This document shows, piece by piece, positions 7,352 through 15,578 of a DNA stretch of 64,000 nucleotides. The notes below the pieces were generated by a model. It saw nothing but the letters and a program-made list of their open reading frames with translations. It searched no databases and was not told where the DNA came from. The DNA is from Kordiimonas sp. SCSIO 12603. Lineage in GTDB: Bacteria; Pseudomonadota; Alphaproteobacteria; Sphingomonadales; Kordiimonadaceae. Each line of letters opens with the position of its first letter. The first letter of the stretch is position 1. Location: contig NZ_CP073748.1 in assembly GCF_024398035.1 (NCBI RefSeq), positions 62,001 to 126,000 of the forward strand. The letters are read 5' to 3'. A program made the position numbers and the translations under genes.

Positions 7352-8901
7352 AAAGGTTTACCCGCTCTCTTTTCTGTAAACTGCCCTTCAGTAATAGCTT
7401 CTTGCCCGTTTATGAAAAGGTACTCCACCCCTTCCGATAAAACATGAGGGTTTGAGTAGCTTGCTTGCCCTCTGTACCGGTCAGGGTGGAGAATAACAAT
7501 ATCAGCATAAAACCCGGATTTAAGATAACCGCGATTTTTAATACCGAAAGTATCAGCTGTAAGGCCTGTACTACGGTGAATAAATTCGCTCATAGTCAGC
7601 GTATTTTTGGCCTTTACATAGGTTTGGTATTTCTCTGGAAAACTCGCAGATTTCCTTGGGTGCCCATCTCCCGCGTCAGACCCTGTTAACACCCACGATT
7701 GGCTCATCAATCGTTCAACATCTTCGTCATGCATATTAAAGGACGCGATTCCAGCGTCACCTTTGAGGACAATATCAATAACAGCATCTACGAAAGTAAG
7801 TTTGTTTGCTTCCGCATAATCACGAAGCGTTTTTCCAATATAATCAGCTTGCTTACCTGTAATTAAAACTGCATCTGGTCCACCACGCTTTCTCAAATTT
7901 TCATGAATATCATCTTTGATTTGCTCAAGATTATTTTCAGCATTCTTCAGACGCGCAAAAAGCTTTTCCTTGCCGCCAGCCATTGCCCACCGCGGTACAA
8001 GTGCGTTACTGATACGGGTGCCTGACGCTTTCCACGGATATTGGTCTGCTGTAACACGCTGGCCATTCTTTTGCGCTTCTTCCACAAGGGCCACAATATC
8101 TTTACTTTGGCCCCATACATCCACACCAAGTGCTTTAATATGCGCAAAATGTACTGGAATGTTTGCTTTGCGCCCAATCTCCAGCGTTTCTTTCACAGCA
8201 CCGAGCAAGCCTATATTATAGGAGCTTTCATCCCTGATATGACTTTCGTAAACACCGCCATACCGAGCAGCTACCTTCGCTAATTCAATAACTTCATCGG
8301 TATCAGAAAACGATCCAGGTGCATAATAAAGCCCTGTGGATATACCAAGTGCACCGCCCTTCATTGCCTCTTCAACAAGCGCTTTCATAGCTTCCAGTTC
8401 GTCGGCAGTTGGAGCTCGATCAGCATCCCCCATTACCGCACGCCGAACCGTGCCGTGCCCCACAAAAAGTGCTATATTAGTTGTAACCCCACGTTCAACC
8501 AGATCACTAAATGCTGATTCTATATTAAAAGGGCCTCGACCATCATTTCCGCTAAAGATGGTCGTTACACCTTGTGTCAGAAAGTTCTCATGCAGCACAG
8601 GTCCTGTATCGGGCAATTCTTCAAGTGCATGGGTATGAATATCAATAAAACCCGGGCTAACAATCATTCCAGATGCATTGATCACCTCTCCGGCCGTCAC
8701 ATGTTGGTTTCCGTTTAAACCAACAAAAACGATTTTATCCCCCTTAATGGCGACATCCTGTAGCTTGGCTCGTGACATATCACCCACATACACCAAACCA
8801 TCTTTAATCAGGTAATCTGCGCTGATTTTTTCATTCGGCTTCTCTCCACATGCAGTGAAAAATAACAAACCAACCAATAAAAGGAGCTGTTTATTCATCA
8901 T
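7339..8901 (-). CDS. N-acyl-D-amino-acid deacylase (D-aminoacylase) lipoprotein
   Basis: 520 aa of the metal-dependent amidohydrolase superfamily (COG3653). Signal sequence with lipobox (FTAC), so exported and lipid-anchored. The metal motif DIHTH follows 'GMIVSPGF'. Later metal and substrate positions are seen in 'ESHIRDES', 'HFAHIKALG' and the Asp of 'TGSDAGDGHPR'. Family enzymes release D-amino acids from N-acyl-D-amino acids. ATGs at 8901 and 8898 both overlap the end of the carboxypeptidase gene (GATGAATAA), which implies translational coupling; AAAGG lies just upstream. Together with the M14 peptidase and the D-amino-acid dehydrogenase it points to use of D-amino-acid-containing peptides or acyl derivatives. 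Confidence 0.85.
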   Translation of the reverse strand: MMNKQLLLLVGLLFFTACGEKPNEKISADYLIKDGLVYVGDMSRAKLQDVAIKGDKIVFVGLNGNQHVTAGEVINASGMIVSPGFIDIHTHALEELPDTGPVLHENFLTQGVTTIFSGNDGRGPFNIESAFSDLVERGVTTNIALFVGHGTVRRAVMGDADRAPTADELEAMKALVEEAMKGGALGISTGLYYAPGSFSDTDEVIELAKVAARYGGVYESHIRDESSYNIGLLGAVKETLEIGRKANIPVHFAHIKALGVDVWGQSKDIVALVEEAQKNGQRVTADQYPWKASGTRISNALVPRWAMAGGKEKLFARLKNAENNLEQIKDDIHENLRKRGGPDAVLITGKQADYIGKTLRDYAEANKLTFVDAVIDIVLKGDAGIASFNMHDEDVERLMSQSWVLTGSDAGDGHPRKSASFPEKYQTYVKAKNTLTMSEFIHRSTGLTADTFGIKNRGYLKSGFYADIVILHPDRYRGQASYSNPHVLSEGVEYLFINGQEAITEGQFTEKRAGKPLPLR

Positions 8902-10117
8902 AAGGGGCCTTTGCACCATCGCGGTGCTGCTTCAGAAGTTCTTTCATCATTTCTTCCGCAAAAACGATGGCCGATCTATTGATTTCAGACCGATCTGTCT
9001 CGTCTCCAACCTCATAGGTAATCGCCGAAATACCATACTTTGTGTAAACATAATTTTTGGATGTCGGCAGCGATGAATTATGTCTAGGGTCGCGCGTGAA
9101 CGGGTATATATCCCCTAATTGTTCTTTCACATTTCCAATCCATGCCGCCGTAAAGCCTGGCATAAAATTTTCTGCATCATCATACTGGGTATAAAGCGTG
9201 TTTTTACGAGTAGAGTGAAAATCCAGGAAGAACCAAAGCGATTTTCCTTTATCAGCTTCCGTGTCAGAAAATTGAGCTAACTCATCTCGCATTAACTGAG
9301 TTTCAGCATGGTCAAATGGGCCCCAGTCACGGTTTAAGTCTTTACCCCGATTGTTATGACGCCAGTTGCCACTGGATACACCGTCAGGGTTCATATTAGG
9401 TACCGCAATTACATTAAAAATACTGCGAAACTCTCTCGCTAACGCACTGTCGCCAAAAACAGTATCCATAAAAGAAACCATCGCCAGCGCTCCCGTAAGT
9501 TCAGGTGGATGCTGTCTGCCTACCATCACAAAATAAGGGGTATCAGCATCCTTATTTTGTGCAGCTCCCAAACTTTCAAGTTTGAAAATCGAACGCCTAT
9601 CAGATGACACACCAAGGAGTTTCTTCTCAATTCCGGGCTCGGAAGCTAAACGGTCCAGCCAAAGTTCATAATCCGCATTACTGATAAACTCCTGTGCAGA
9701 AACAAACATAGGTTTGCTATCCGCTGGTAAGGTAATTTCAATTAGATTATCCGACAGTTTTTTAACGAATTTAGGCTTCAGCACAGCCCACTGTTTTCTG
9801 TTATAGCTTACTTTTGGATGATACCGGTGGTTCGCGTGCTCATACGCTATCTGCACTCGGATGGTCTTATCATGTGGAGAGACCCTGAACGCATACCATG
9901 GGCTTGGATTGATAGGTGGTTCATCTTCAGGTGTGATCGTGATTTTGAAACTGGTTTTATTCAGAACTTCACAATCATTCATACGCGCAATTGGGAAATC
10001 TGCGGAAAGCATAGCTGTGCTTGAGCTACAATTCAGATTATTCTCTTGTGCGTTAGCCGCCAGTGCCGAAAAGGCAAACAACCCTAAAGCCAAAATCTTC
10101 GCTGATTTAAACTGCAT
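8891..10117 (-). CDS. M14-family zinc carboxypeptidase, secreted
   Basis: 408 aa from the ATG at 10117, chosen because GGAGGAA lies 6 bases upstream and the next residues form a normal signal peptide ('ILALGLFAFSALAANAQ'). Zinc ligands: HPPE (HxxE) and His in 'LDFHSTR'. The substrate-binding NR is in 'GKDLNRDWGP', and the catalytic Glu is probably that of 'TYEVGDETD'. This is the M14 (carboxypeptidase A-like, cytosolic/AGBL-related subgroup) pattern. It overlaps the D-amino-acid dehydrogenase gene by 11 bp and the deacylase gene by about 11 bp. Likely trims peptides in the periplasm; whether it prefers D-residues or peptidoglycan peptides cannot be read. Confidence 0.85.
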   Translation of the reverse strand: MQFKSAKILALGLFAFSALAANAQENNLNCSSSTAMLSADFPIARMNDCEVLNKTSFKITITPEDEPPINPSPWYAFRVSPHDKTIRVQIAYEHANHRYHPKVSYNRKQWAVLKPKFVKKLSDNLIEITLPADSKPMFVSAQEFISNADYELWLDRLASEPGIEKKLLGVSSDRRSIFKLESLGAAQNKDADTPYFVMVGRQHPPELTGALAMVSFMDTVFGDSALAREFRSIFNVIAVPNMNPDGVSSGNWRHNNRGKDLNRDWGPFDHAETQLMRDELAQFSDTEADKGKSLWFFLDFHSTRKNTLYTQYDDAENFMPGFTAAWIGNVKEQLGDIYPFTRDPRHNSSLPTSKNYVYTKYGISAITYEVGDETDRSEINRSAIVFAEEMMKELLKQHRDGAKAPYDE

Positions 10118-11360
10118 GGTGCATTCCTCCATAAACCGGCACTGTGTTTTTTCTGTCTTGTTCGATATATCTCATAAGGCGCTCAGCACACCCCATTGCT
10201 AAAGTCCAACCAAGCATACCGTGCCCAATATTCATATAAAGCCCATCCAGCTTTGTTCGACCAAGCCGCGGTAAACCATTTGGCATTGTTGGCCTGAGGC
10301 CAGACCATTTATGGAAAACTTTTTCATAGTTTGCCGCAGTTGGCAAAGCTTCCCGAGCAATATTCCTGAGATAACTGGTGCGGGTTTTATCAATATCTCG
10401 GTCAAAGCCTACAAAATCATTCAGCCCTGCAACCCGAATAGCGTCACGAAGCGGAGCCATCACAAACTTTCGCTCTAGATCGGTAATACTGATATTTGGC
10501 GAAGTCTCTGTTTTAGGCATGGTCAAACTATACCCCTTAATCGGATATAGCCCACTATTGAGGCGATAACGCTTTAAAAAAGTATGAGCATATGGCCCCA
10601 AACACACGACAGACTTATCTGCAAAATATTCGCCTTTATTAGTTTCCACGCCCAAGACATTATTTTCTTCCAGAATAAGTCTGCGTACTTCTGTATTCAT
10701 ATGAAAACGCACACCTAATTCTTCATAACAGATACGCGCTAGTTCTTTTGTAAAACTACAAGTATCAAGAGTTTCATCTGATTGAGAAAAAAATCCGCCA
10801 GCAATAGGGAATTGCCAGTCCTTTAGAGATGGTTCAAGACGCAAACATTCATCAAGGTTCATACATTGATAATCAACACCAAGCCTTAATTTTTTCTCAG
10901 CTCTCGCTTCACCGGCGATGTAGCTTTTTTCTGTCTCAGCCAGCATCAACTTACCAAAACGCCTGTTGTGGATACGTGGGTTTCGTTCATCAAAAAAAGC
11001 GGTCATCGCGGAAGAAGATTCATGCGCAAGGGCAATCAGATTTTGCATATTTTCATGCATTTTCCGCTGTGTGCAATTTCGCATAAACCCTAAGCCCCAA
11101 CGGATCATATGTTCAGAAAATATATCCTTCACCTGAAAAGCTTTATCCTGCCCCAACAGGATTGAGGGTAACTTCCTAAGCATATTGGGTGTGGCCATCG
11201 GATCAGTATAGCTATAGGAAAGCTGGGCACCGTTAGCATAACTGGTTTCCGTGGCTACAGAGCAATTCTTTTCAATGACAGTGACTTGATAGCCTTTTCG
11301 GGCCAGCGCATATGCTGAGGTCACCCCCACAATGCCAGCGCCAAGCACTAGGATACGCAT
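10107..11360 (-). CDS. dadA: D-amino-acid dehydrogenase small subunit type (FAD-dependent)
   Basis: 417 aa starting at the ATG at 11360, directly in front of the dinucleotide-binding motif 'RILVLGAGIVGVTSAYALARKG' (GxGxxG, beginning at residue 2). DadA-like features: 'SYANGAQLSYSYTDPMATP', 'FSQSDETLDTCSFTKELA', and the C-terminal 'WSGLRPTMPNGLPRLGRT' and 'NIGHGMLGWTLAMG'. It oxidises D-amino acids to 2-oxo acids with transfer of electrons to the respiratory chain, acting at the inner membrane. It overlaps the carboxypeptidase gene by 11 bp. The symbol is by family; a proline or sarcosine oxidase of the same fold is less likely. Confidence 0.82.
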   Translation of the reverse strand: MRILVLGAGIVGVTSAYALARKGYQVTVIEKNCSVATETSYANGAQLSYSYTDPMATPNMLRKLPSILLGQDKAFQVKDIFSEHMIRWGLGFMRNCTQRKMHENMQNLIALAHESSSAMTAFFDERNPRIHNRRFGKLMLAETEKSYIAGEARAEKKLRLGVDYQCMNLDECLRLEPSLKDWQFPIAGGFFSQSDETLDTCSFTKELARICYEELGVRFHMNTEVRRLILEENNVLGVETNKGEYFADKSVVCLGPYAHTFLKRYRLNSGLYPIKGYSLTMPKTETSPNISITDLERKFVMAPLRDAIRVAGLNDFVGFDRDIDKTRTSYLRNIAREALPTAANYEKVFHKWSGLRPTMPNGLPRLGRTKLDGLYMNIGHGMLGWTLAMGCAERLMRYIEQDRKNTVPVYGGMHHAV

Positions 11361-11389
11361 GTGATTTCCCAATCGGTTTGTAAAAAGCA

Positions 11390-11411
11390 GGAGGGCAATC
11401 AATCGCCCTCC
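11390..11411 (-). terminator. Intrinsic terminator/attenuator after the TBDR gene
   Basis: Read on the minus strand: GGAGGGC, 8-base loop, GCCCTCC, then TGCTTTTTA. It lies between the stop of the large TBDR gene and the start of dadA on the same strand. It may therefore lower expression of the catabolic genes relative to the receptor rather than fully separate them. Confidence 0.7.
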
Positions 11412-11428
11412 TGAAGAACATCTGGCCT

Positions 11429-14400
11429 TTAGAACTTCTTCGTCAGATCGATATAGAAGAAACGTCCTACAGAGGAATGGATTGATCCGAAGAAACCAAA
11501 GTTTTCATCAGCCAGAGGGGGATCCTGATCAAACAGGTTGTTTACACCAACTCTGAGGCGTGTGCCTTTAAGCGCACCGTCTTCAAAGCGGTAATCGACG
11601 TTAGCGTTCATTGTAAACCAATCGTCAACACGGAAGAATACGCGCTCGCCATCAACAGTGATATCCGCACTAGTATCATTGAACGCACCAACATAGCGCC
11701 CAAAGAGCCCCGCACCCCATTGGCCTGATCTCCAGCGAAGGCTTGAGGAGAAACGCCATTCAGGACGACCGTTTTGCTCAATCAAATCGCCAAGTCCAGT
11801 TACTTCCACTGACGAAGGCAAAGCACCAGCTTCGATAGCATCGAGAAGTTGTTGCCCAAGAGCACCGGCTTCCTGATCGAAAGTTCCCAATTTCGCTGCA
11901 TTAAATTTGAACGTGAATTGTCCCAAATCATCTGTATCAAGGCGGTATTCAACACCGAAATCAAAACCTTCAACTTTACGGTCGCTCAGGTTGGTATATG
12001 GATCACGAACCTCAATGATTTCACCTGCTGCATCCAGACTGCTTGAAGCAAAGGTATCAATCAAATCCTGATCAGGTGCTGCACGCACCACGTTCGGATT
12101 TGAACTGCCTTGTGAACGAAGGAGCAAATCAAGCGCAATCTGGTTCTGGTCTCCAAAAATACCAACAATACCACTTTGATCCACACGCCAATAATCTACT
12201 GTGAAGGTTAATCCGGGTACAAATGTCGGTGTTAGAACAACACCAACATTATACTGGGTCGTATTTTCATTTTGCAGCTCACCGCTACCAGAACGAACAC
12301 TTTCAACACCGCTGCCTGCACAGTCATCCAGCGATGCAAGTTCACCAGCATCAACTTGGGCCTGACAAATCACGAGATCATCGCGTGTGTTAACGCGGCG
12401 AATACCGGTATCAAAAATTTGCACCAGATTAGGAGCCCGGAATCCTTCCGACCATGCTCCCCGGAACATGAGATTATCATCCACAACCCATGAAGCTGCT
12501 ACTTTCGGCTTCACAGTAGAACCAGAGATTTCGAAATCTTCATATCGGCCAGCAATCTGTAAATCAAAACTCTGTACGAGCGGAATATTCATATCAGGGC
12601 TAACAACCGGCACAGCCAGTTCTGCAAAACCAGATAATACCCAGCGGCTACCAGATGTATCTGGTGTTGGACTAGAACCCAGTACATCACTTGTGGTTAC
12701 AAACTCACCAGAAACCAGATCTGTGAAGGTTGTTGTACCGTCAAGGCGATCATCTCGGTCATCTTCAAAGCTCTCTCTGCGGGCTTCAACGCCGGCAGCA
12801 AAGCCTACATTCCCCGCAGGAAGCGAGAAGATATTGCCGTTTGATACTTTAAAGTCTGTCAGGAATAGCGTGGATTTATTATCCCTCGTTACATTGATAC
12901 GGAAGGAATCAATAGTTTCCTGACTATTAGGCGTATTGGTTCCCACACCCCCAAGGTCCGTTAAACTGCCACCGGCGAATGGGTTATATGCTGACGCATC
13001 AGTACGAGCAATTGCCTGTTGGAATAATGTAAGAGAAATACGATTTTCCGTGAAATCTTCAGTCGTCGCTTCGGAATATAGAATGGCTGTATCCCAATCC
13101 CAGTCACCCCATGTTCCTCTAAGGCCGCCAAGAATACGGAAGCTATTATCAGTTACCGTTGTCACACGCAGGCCTGCATCCACGGGGCGCAAGTTACGCA
13201 CCTGAATATCCACACCTTCATCAGGTACATTTGTAAGCCCCGCAATACGGTTCGGGTTTGGCGAACCATCAGGCAGTGTTGTAGCGCCGAAAGGATTATA
13301 AAATGCTGTTGCTGGAATAAGAAAACGCTGCGGCGAAAGTACAAGCCCCTGAGATCCATCAGCCTTGGCAACACCGCGGTAGTATCCCACCTCTCCGTAG
13401 AATTCGGTGCCAGATTCAAACTCATGTGTGATTGTACCAAAGAAATTATACCTGTCTCGCTCACTGTTCAGCGTACGGCGCACATCAAAATCATAACGAA
13501 GCGGGTCTTCCAAGCTCGTACCATTATCAAAACAAACACCATCACCACGGTCCAGAAGACAGCTTGAGGCGAAATCACCAGATGCTGGCTGCACATGGAA
13601 ATCATCATCGCCTAATTCATCAATTCTTATATCGGCGCGGAAACGACCAAACGGTGAGTTAATAGAGGTATTTCTAAACTGGCTATCGCCTTCAAATGCT
13701 GTTCCCTCAACAAGAGGTCGACGATCAGATGAAGCAGAAAAATCACGCTCTGTCGCAGCTACTGCATCCCGGTGATAATAGGAGCCAAATAGCGCGATAT
13801 TAGTGGCCCCTTCATTCAGATCAAAACCAGCATTCGCGCTGATTGTCAGTTCTTCTCGGCCAGTATTATCGGCGAAACCGTACCTGCCATGCACTTCGAG
13901 ACCTTCAAAATCATTTCTAAGAACTGTATTAACCACACCGGCTACAGCATCAGCACCATAAATCGCTGCGGCACCATCACGGAGCACTTCAACGCGGCTA
14001 ACCCCAAAAGTAGGGATAGTATTTGTATTTGCTGAAACAACAGGCACCAGATTTTCAGTTTGGAAACCTGGATGTAGCACCATACGGCGACCATTTAGGA
14101 GGGTAAGCGTATTACCGGTACCAAGCGCACGCAGGTTGATAGAGTTAACATCACCGCGTGCACTGTTAATACCGGGGCCAACGGCTGTTTCATTAAAAGC
14201 AATAAAACCTACTTGTGGAATGGAGCGAAACAACTCATCGCCAGATGCTGCGCCTGTAAGTGCAATATCACTCGCCGACAGAACAGAAACAGGAAGTGCA
14301 TCAGCAATAGATGCGCCCTTAATCTGTGTTCCGACAATTTGGATTTCTTCAACTTCCAGTTCTTTATCAGCATCATCTGATTGTGCATTCGCAGCATGTG

Positions 14401-14455
14401 CCATCATACAGGCACTCGAAAGCAAAGCTATCTTGTGTAAAGCTTTCATTTTCAT
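11429..14455 (-). CDS. TonB-dependent outer-membrane receptor
   Basis: 1008 aa. Signal peptide ending at 'MMAHAANA', a TonB-box-like 'EEIQIVG', a plug domain (about 45-170; 'RALGTGNTLTLLNGRRMVLHPG', 'VEVLRDGAAAIYGADAVAGVVNTVLRNDFEG'), then a beta-barrel ending in the typical terminal strand 'FFYIDLTKKF'. The ribosome site GGGAGGGAA precedes the ATG. The length and plug type are those of the large TBDRs of marine oligotrophs that take up organic substrates. Its place upstream of dadA, an M14 peptidase and a D-aminoacylase suggests a peptide or acylated amino-acid substrate (inference). A LysR gene directly upstream is the likely regulator. Confidence 0.9.
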   Translation of the reverse strand: MKMKALHKIALLSSACMMAHAANAQSDDADKELEVEEIQIVGTQIKGASIADALPVSVLSASDIALTGAASGDELFRSIPQVGFIAFNETAVGPGINSARGDVNSINLRALGTGNTLTLLNGRRMVLHPGFQTENLVPVVSANTNTIPTFGVSRVEVLRDGAAAIYGADAVAGVVNTVLRNDFEGLEVHGRYGFADNTGREELTISANAGFDLNEGATNIALFGSYYHRDAVAATERDFSASSDRRPLVEGTAFEGDSQFRNTSINSPFGRFRADIRIDELGDDDFHVQPASGDFASSCLLDRGDGVCFDNGTSLEDPLRYDFDVRRTLNSERDRYNFFGTITHEFESGTEFYGEVGYYRGVAKADGSQGLVLSPQRFLIPATAFYNPFGATTLPDGSPNPNRIAGLTNVPDEGVDIQVRNLRPVDAGLRVTTVTDNSFRILGGLRGTWGDWDWDTAILYSEATTEDFTENRISLTLFQQAIARTDASAYNPFAGGSLTDLGGVGTNTPNSQETIDSFRINVTRDNKSTLFLTDFKVSNGNIFSLPAGNVGFAAGVEARRESFEDDRDDRLDGTTTFTDLVSGEFVTTSDVLGSSPTPDTSGSRWVLSGFAELAVPVVSPDMNIPLVQSFDLQIAGRYEDFEISGSTVKPKVAASWVVDDNLMFRGAWSEGFRAPNLVQIFDTGIRRVNTRDDLVICQAQVDAGELASLDDCAGSGVESVRSGSGELQNENTTQYNVGVVLTPTFVPGLTFTVDYWRVDQSGIVGIFGDQNQIALDLLLRSQGSSNPNVVRAAPDQDLIDTFASSSLDAAGEIIEVRDPYTNLSDRKVEGFDFGVEYRLDTDDLGQFTFKFNAAKLGTFDQEAGALGQQLLDAIEAGALPSSVEVTGLGDLIEQNGRPEWRFSSSLRWRSGQWGAGLFGRYVGAFNDTSADITVDGERVFFRVDDWFTMNANVDYRFEDGALKGTRLRVGVNNLFDQDPPLADENFGFFGSIHSSVGRFFYIDLTKKF

Positions 14456-14555
14456 GACGGGTTCCCTCCCTTTACGTCATTCAAATTTTTTACAAACTTA
14501 CACGGCCTTCAAACTTTCAACCAATTCTCATACGTCACAAACCCATAACCTGAAG

Positions 14556-15464
14556 CTATACATTTAAGCCGTTCTCGCTCAAATACCTTTCCAGGCTATC
14601 ACTAAAGTGCCCAAGGAATTGCTGACAAACCATGGGAGCCAGCTCATTCTGAAGCGTAAGTGCCGCAATGTTAAATTTAAGCGCCGGCGCCATTTTCCGC
14701 ACCTGCACGGTCTCACCTTCATTGGAGCGGGCGGTAATCTCATCAACAATAGCACACCCTACACCTAAATTCGCGAGGGTCTTGGCAATATGATATGTCT
14801 CTACATTTGCAACATTGTTAAGCTGAATATTGCTGCCTTCAAGCTGGGACATCAGAAGGCGCCCCAAAGGCCCTTTACCATTCAGGCTGATAAAGTTTTT
14901 CCCCGCAAGGTCTTGCAGCGAGATTCTTGACTTGTCGGGGAGCCTCTCTCCTTCTGGCGCGAGGCATACGAACTCACATTTATGAAGAAATTGCTCCGCA
15001 ATATCTGGGTGAGAAGAAGGGTCAAAGGCAATACCAATATCGATTTTTTTCTCCAGAAGAGAACTGATAATTTCGCCGTGGTGTAGGGTTTCTATATCAA
15101 AGCGAATATTGGGATGAACTTCAATAAAAGAAGCCACTGCCCGCGGTACTATATCAAGCGCCAAGGCAGGTGTAACCGCCAGCCGGATTAACCCGTTATC
15201 CATTCGCCCCAGATTTTCAGATAAACGCCGAATAGAATCGAGATTCAGATATAGCTTAGAAACTTCCTGATAGAGCTGCCGTCCTTCACTAGTAGGAATA
15301 AGCTTACCCTTCACCCGTTCAAAGAGCTGATATCCAAGCTGATCTTCCGCATGTCTCAGAACTTTACTTACAGAAGGCTGAGATACATTCAAAAGCCTAG
15401 CGGCGTTACTGATTGAATTACATGAATAGACCGCATGAAATACTTCTATATGCCGTAACCGCAT
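14556..15464 (-). CDS. LysR-family transcriptional regulator
   Basis: 302 aa from the ATG at 15464, with GGAGAAG 5 bases upstream; a GTG four codons earlier is less likely since it overlaps that ribosome site. HTH at about 3-60 ('HIEVFHAVYSCNSISNAARLLNVSQPSVSKVLRHAEDQLGYQLFERVKGKL'), followed by a substrate-binding domain. It lies about 100 bp upstream of the TBDR gene on the same strand and 114 bp from a divergent CapA-like gene. The N-terminus resembles regulators of amino-acid and opine use (NocR/OccR/GcvA-like), which fits the D-amino-acid locus. Confidence 0.9.
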   Translation of the reverse strand: MRLRHIEVFHAVYSCNSISNAARLLNVSQPSVSKVLRHAEDQLGYQLFERVKGKLIPTSEGRQLYQEVSKLYLNLDSIRRLSENLGRMDNGLIRLAVTPALALDIVPRAVASFIEVHPNIRFDIETLHHGEIISSLLEKKIDIGIAFDPSSHPDIAEQFLHKCEFVCLAPEGERLPDKSRISLQDLAGKNFISLNGKGPLGRLLMSQLEGSNIQLNNVANVETYHIAKTLANLGVGCAIVDEITARSNEGETVQVRKMAPALKFNIAALTLQNELAPMVCQQFLGHFSDSLERYLSENGLNV

Positions 15465-15578
15465 AATCTTCTCCACAACCCCAATCTCATGAATTCAAGT
15501 TATAGGATTACTAAGTTTAAGCAATTGAAGCAAGAACCCTTGCCAAGGCATACTGAGAAGAATTCAGGGAGGCCTTTT

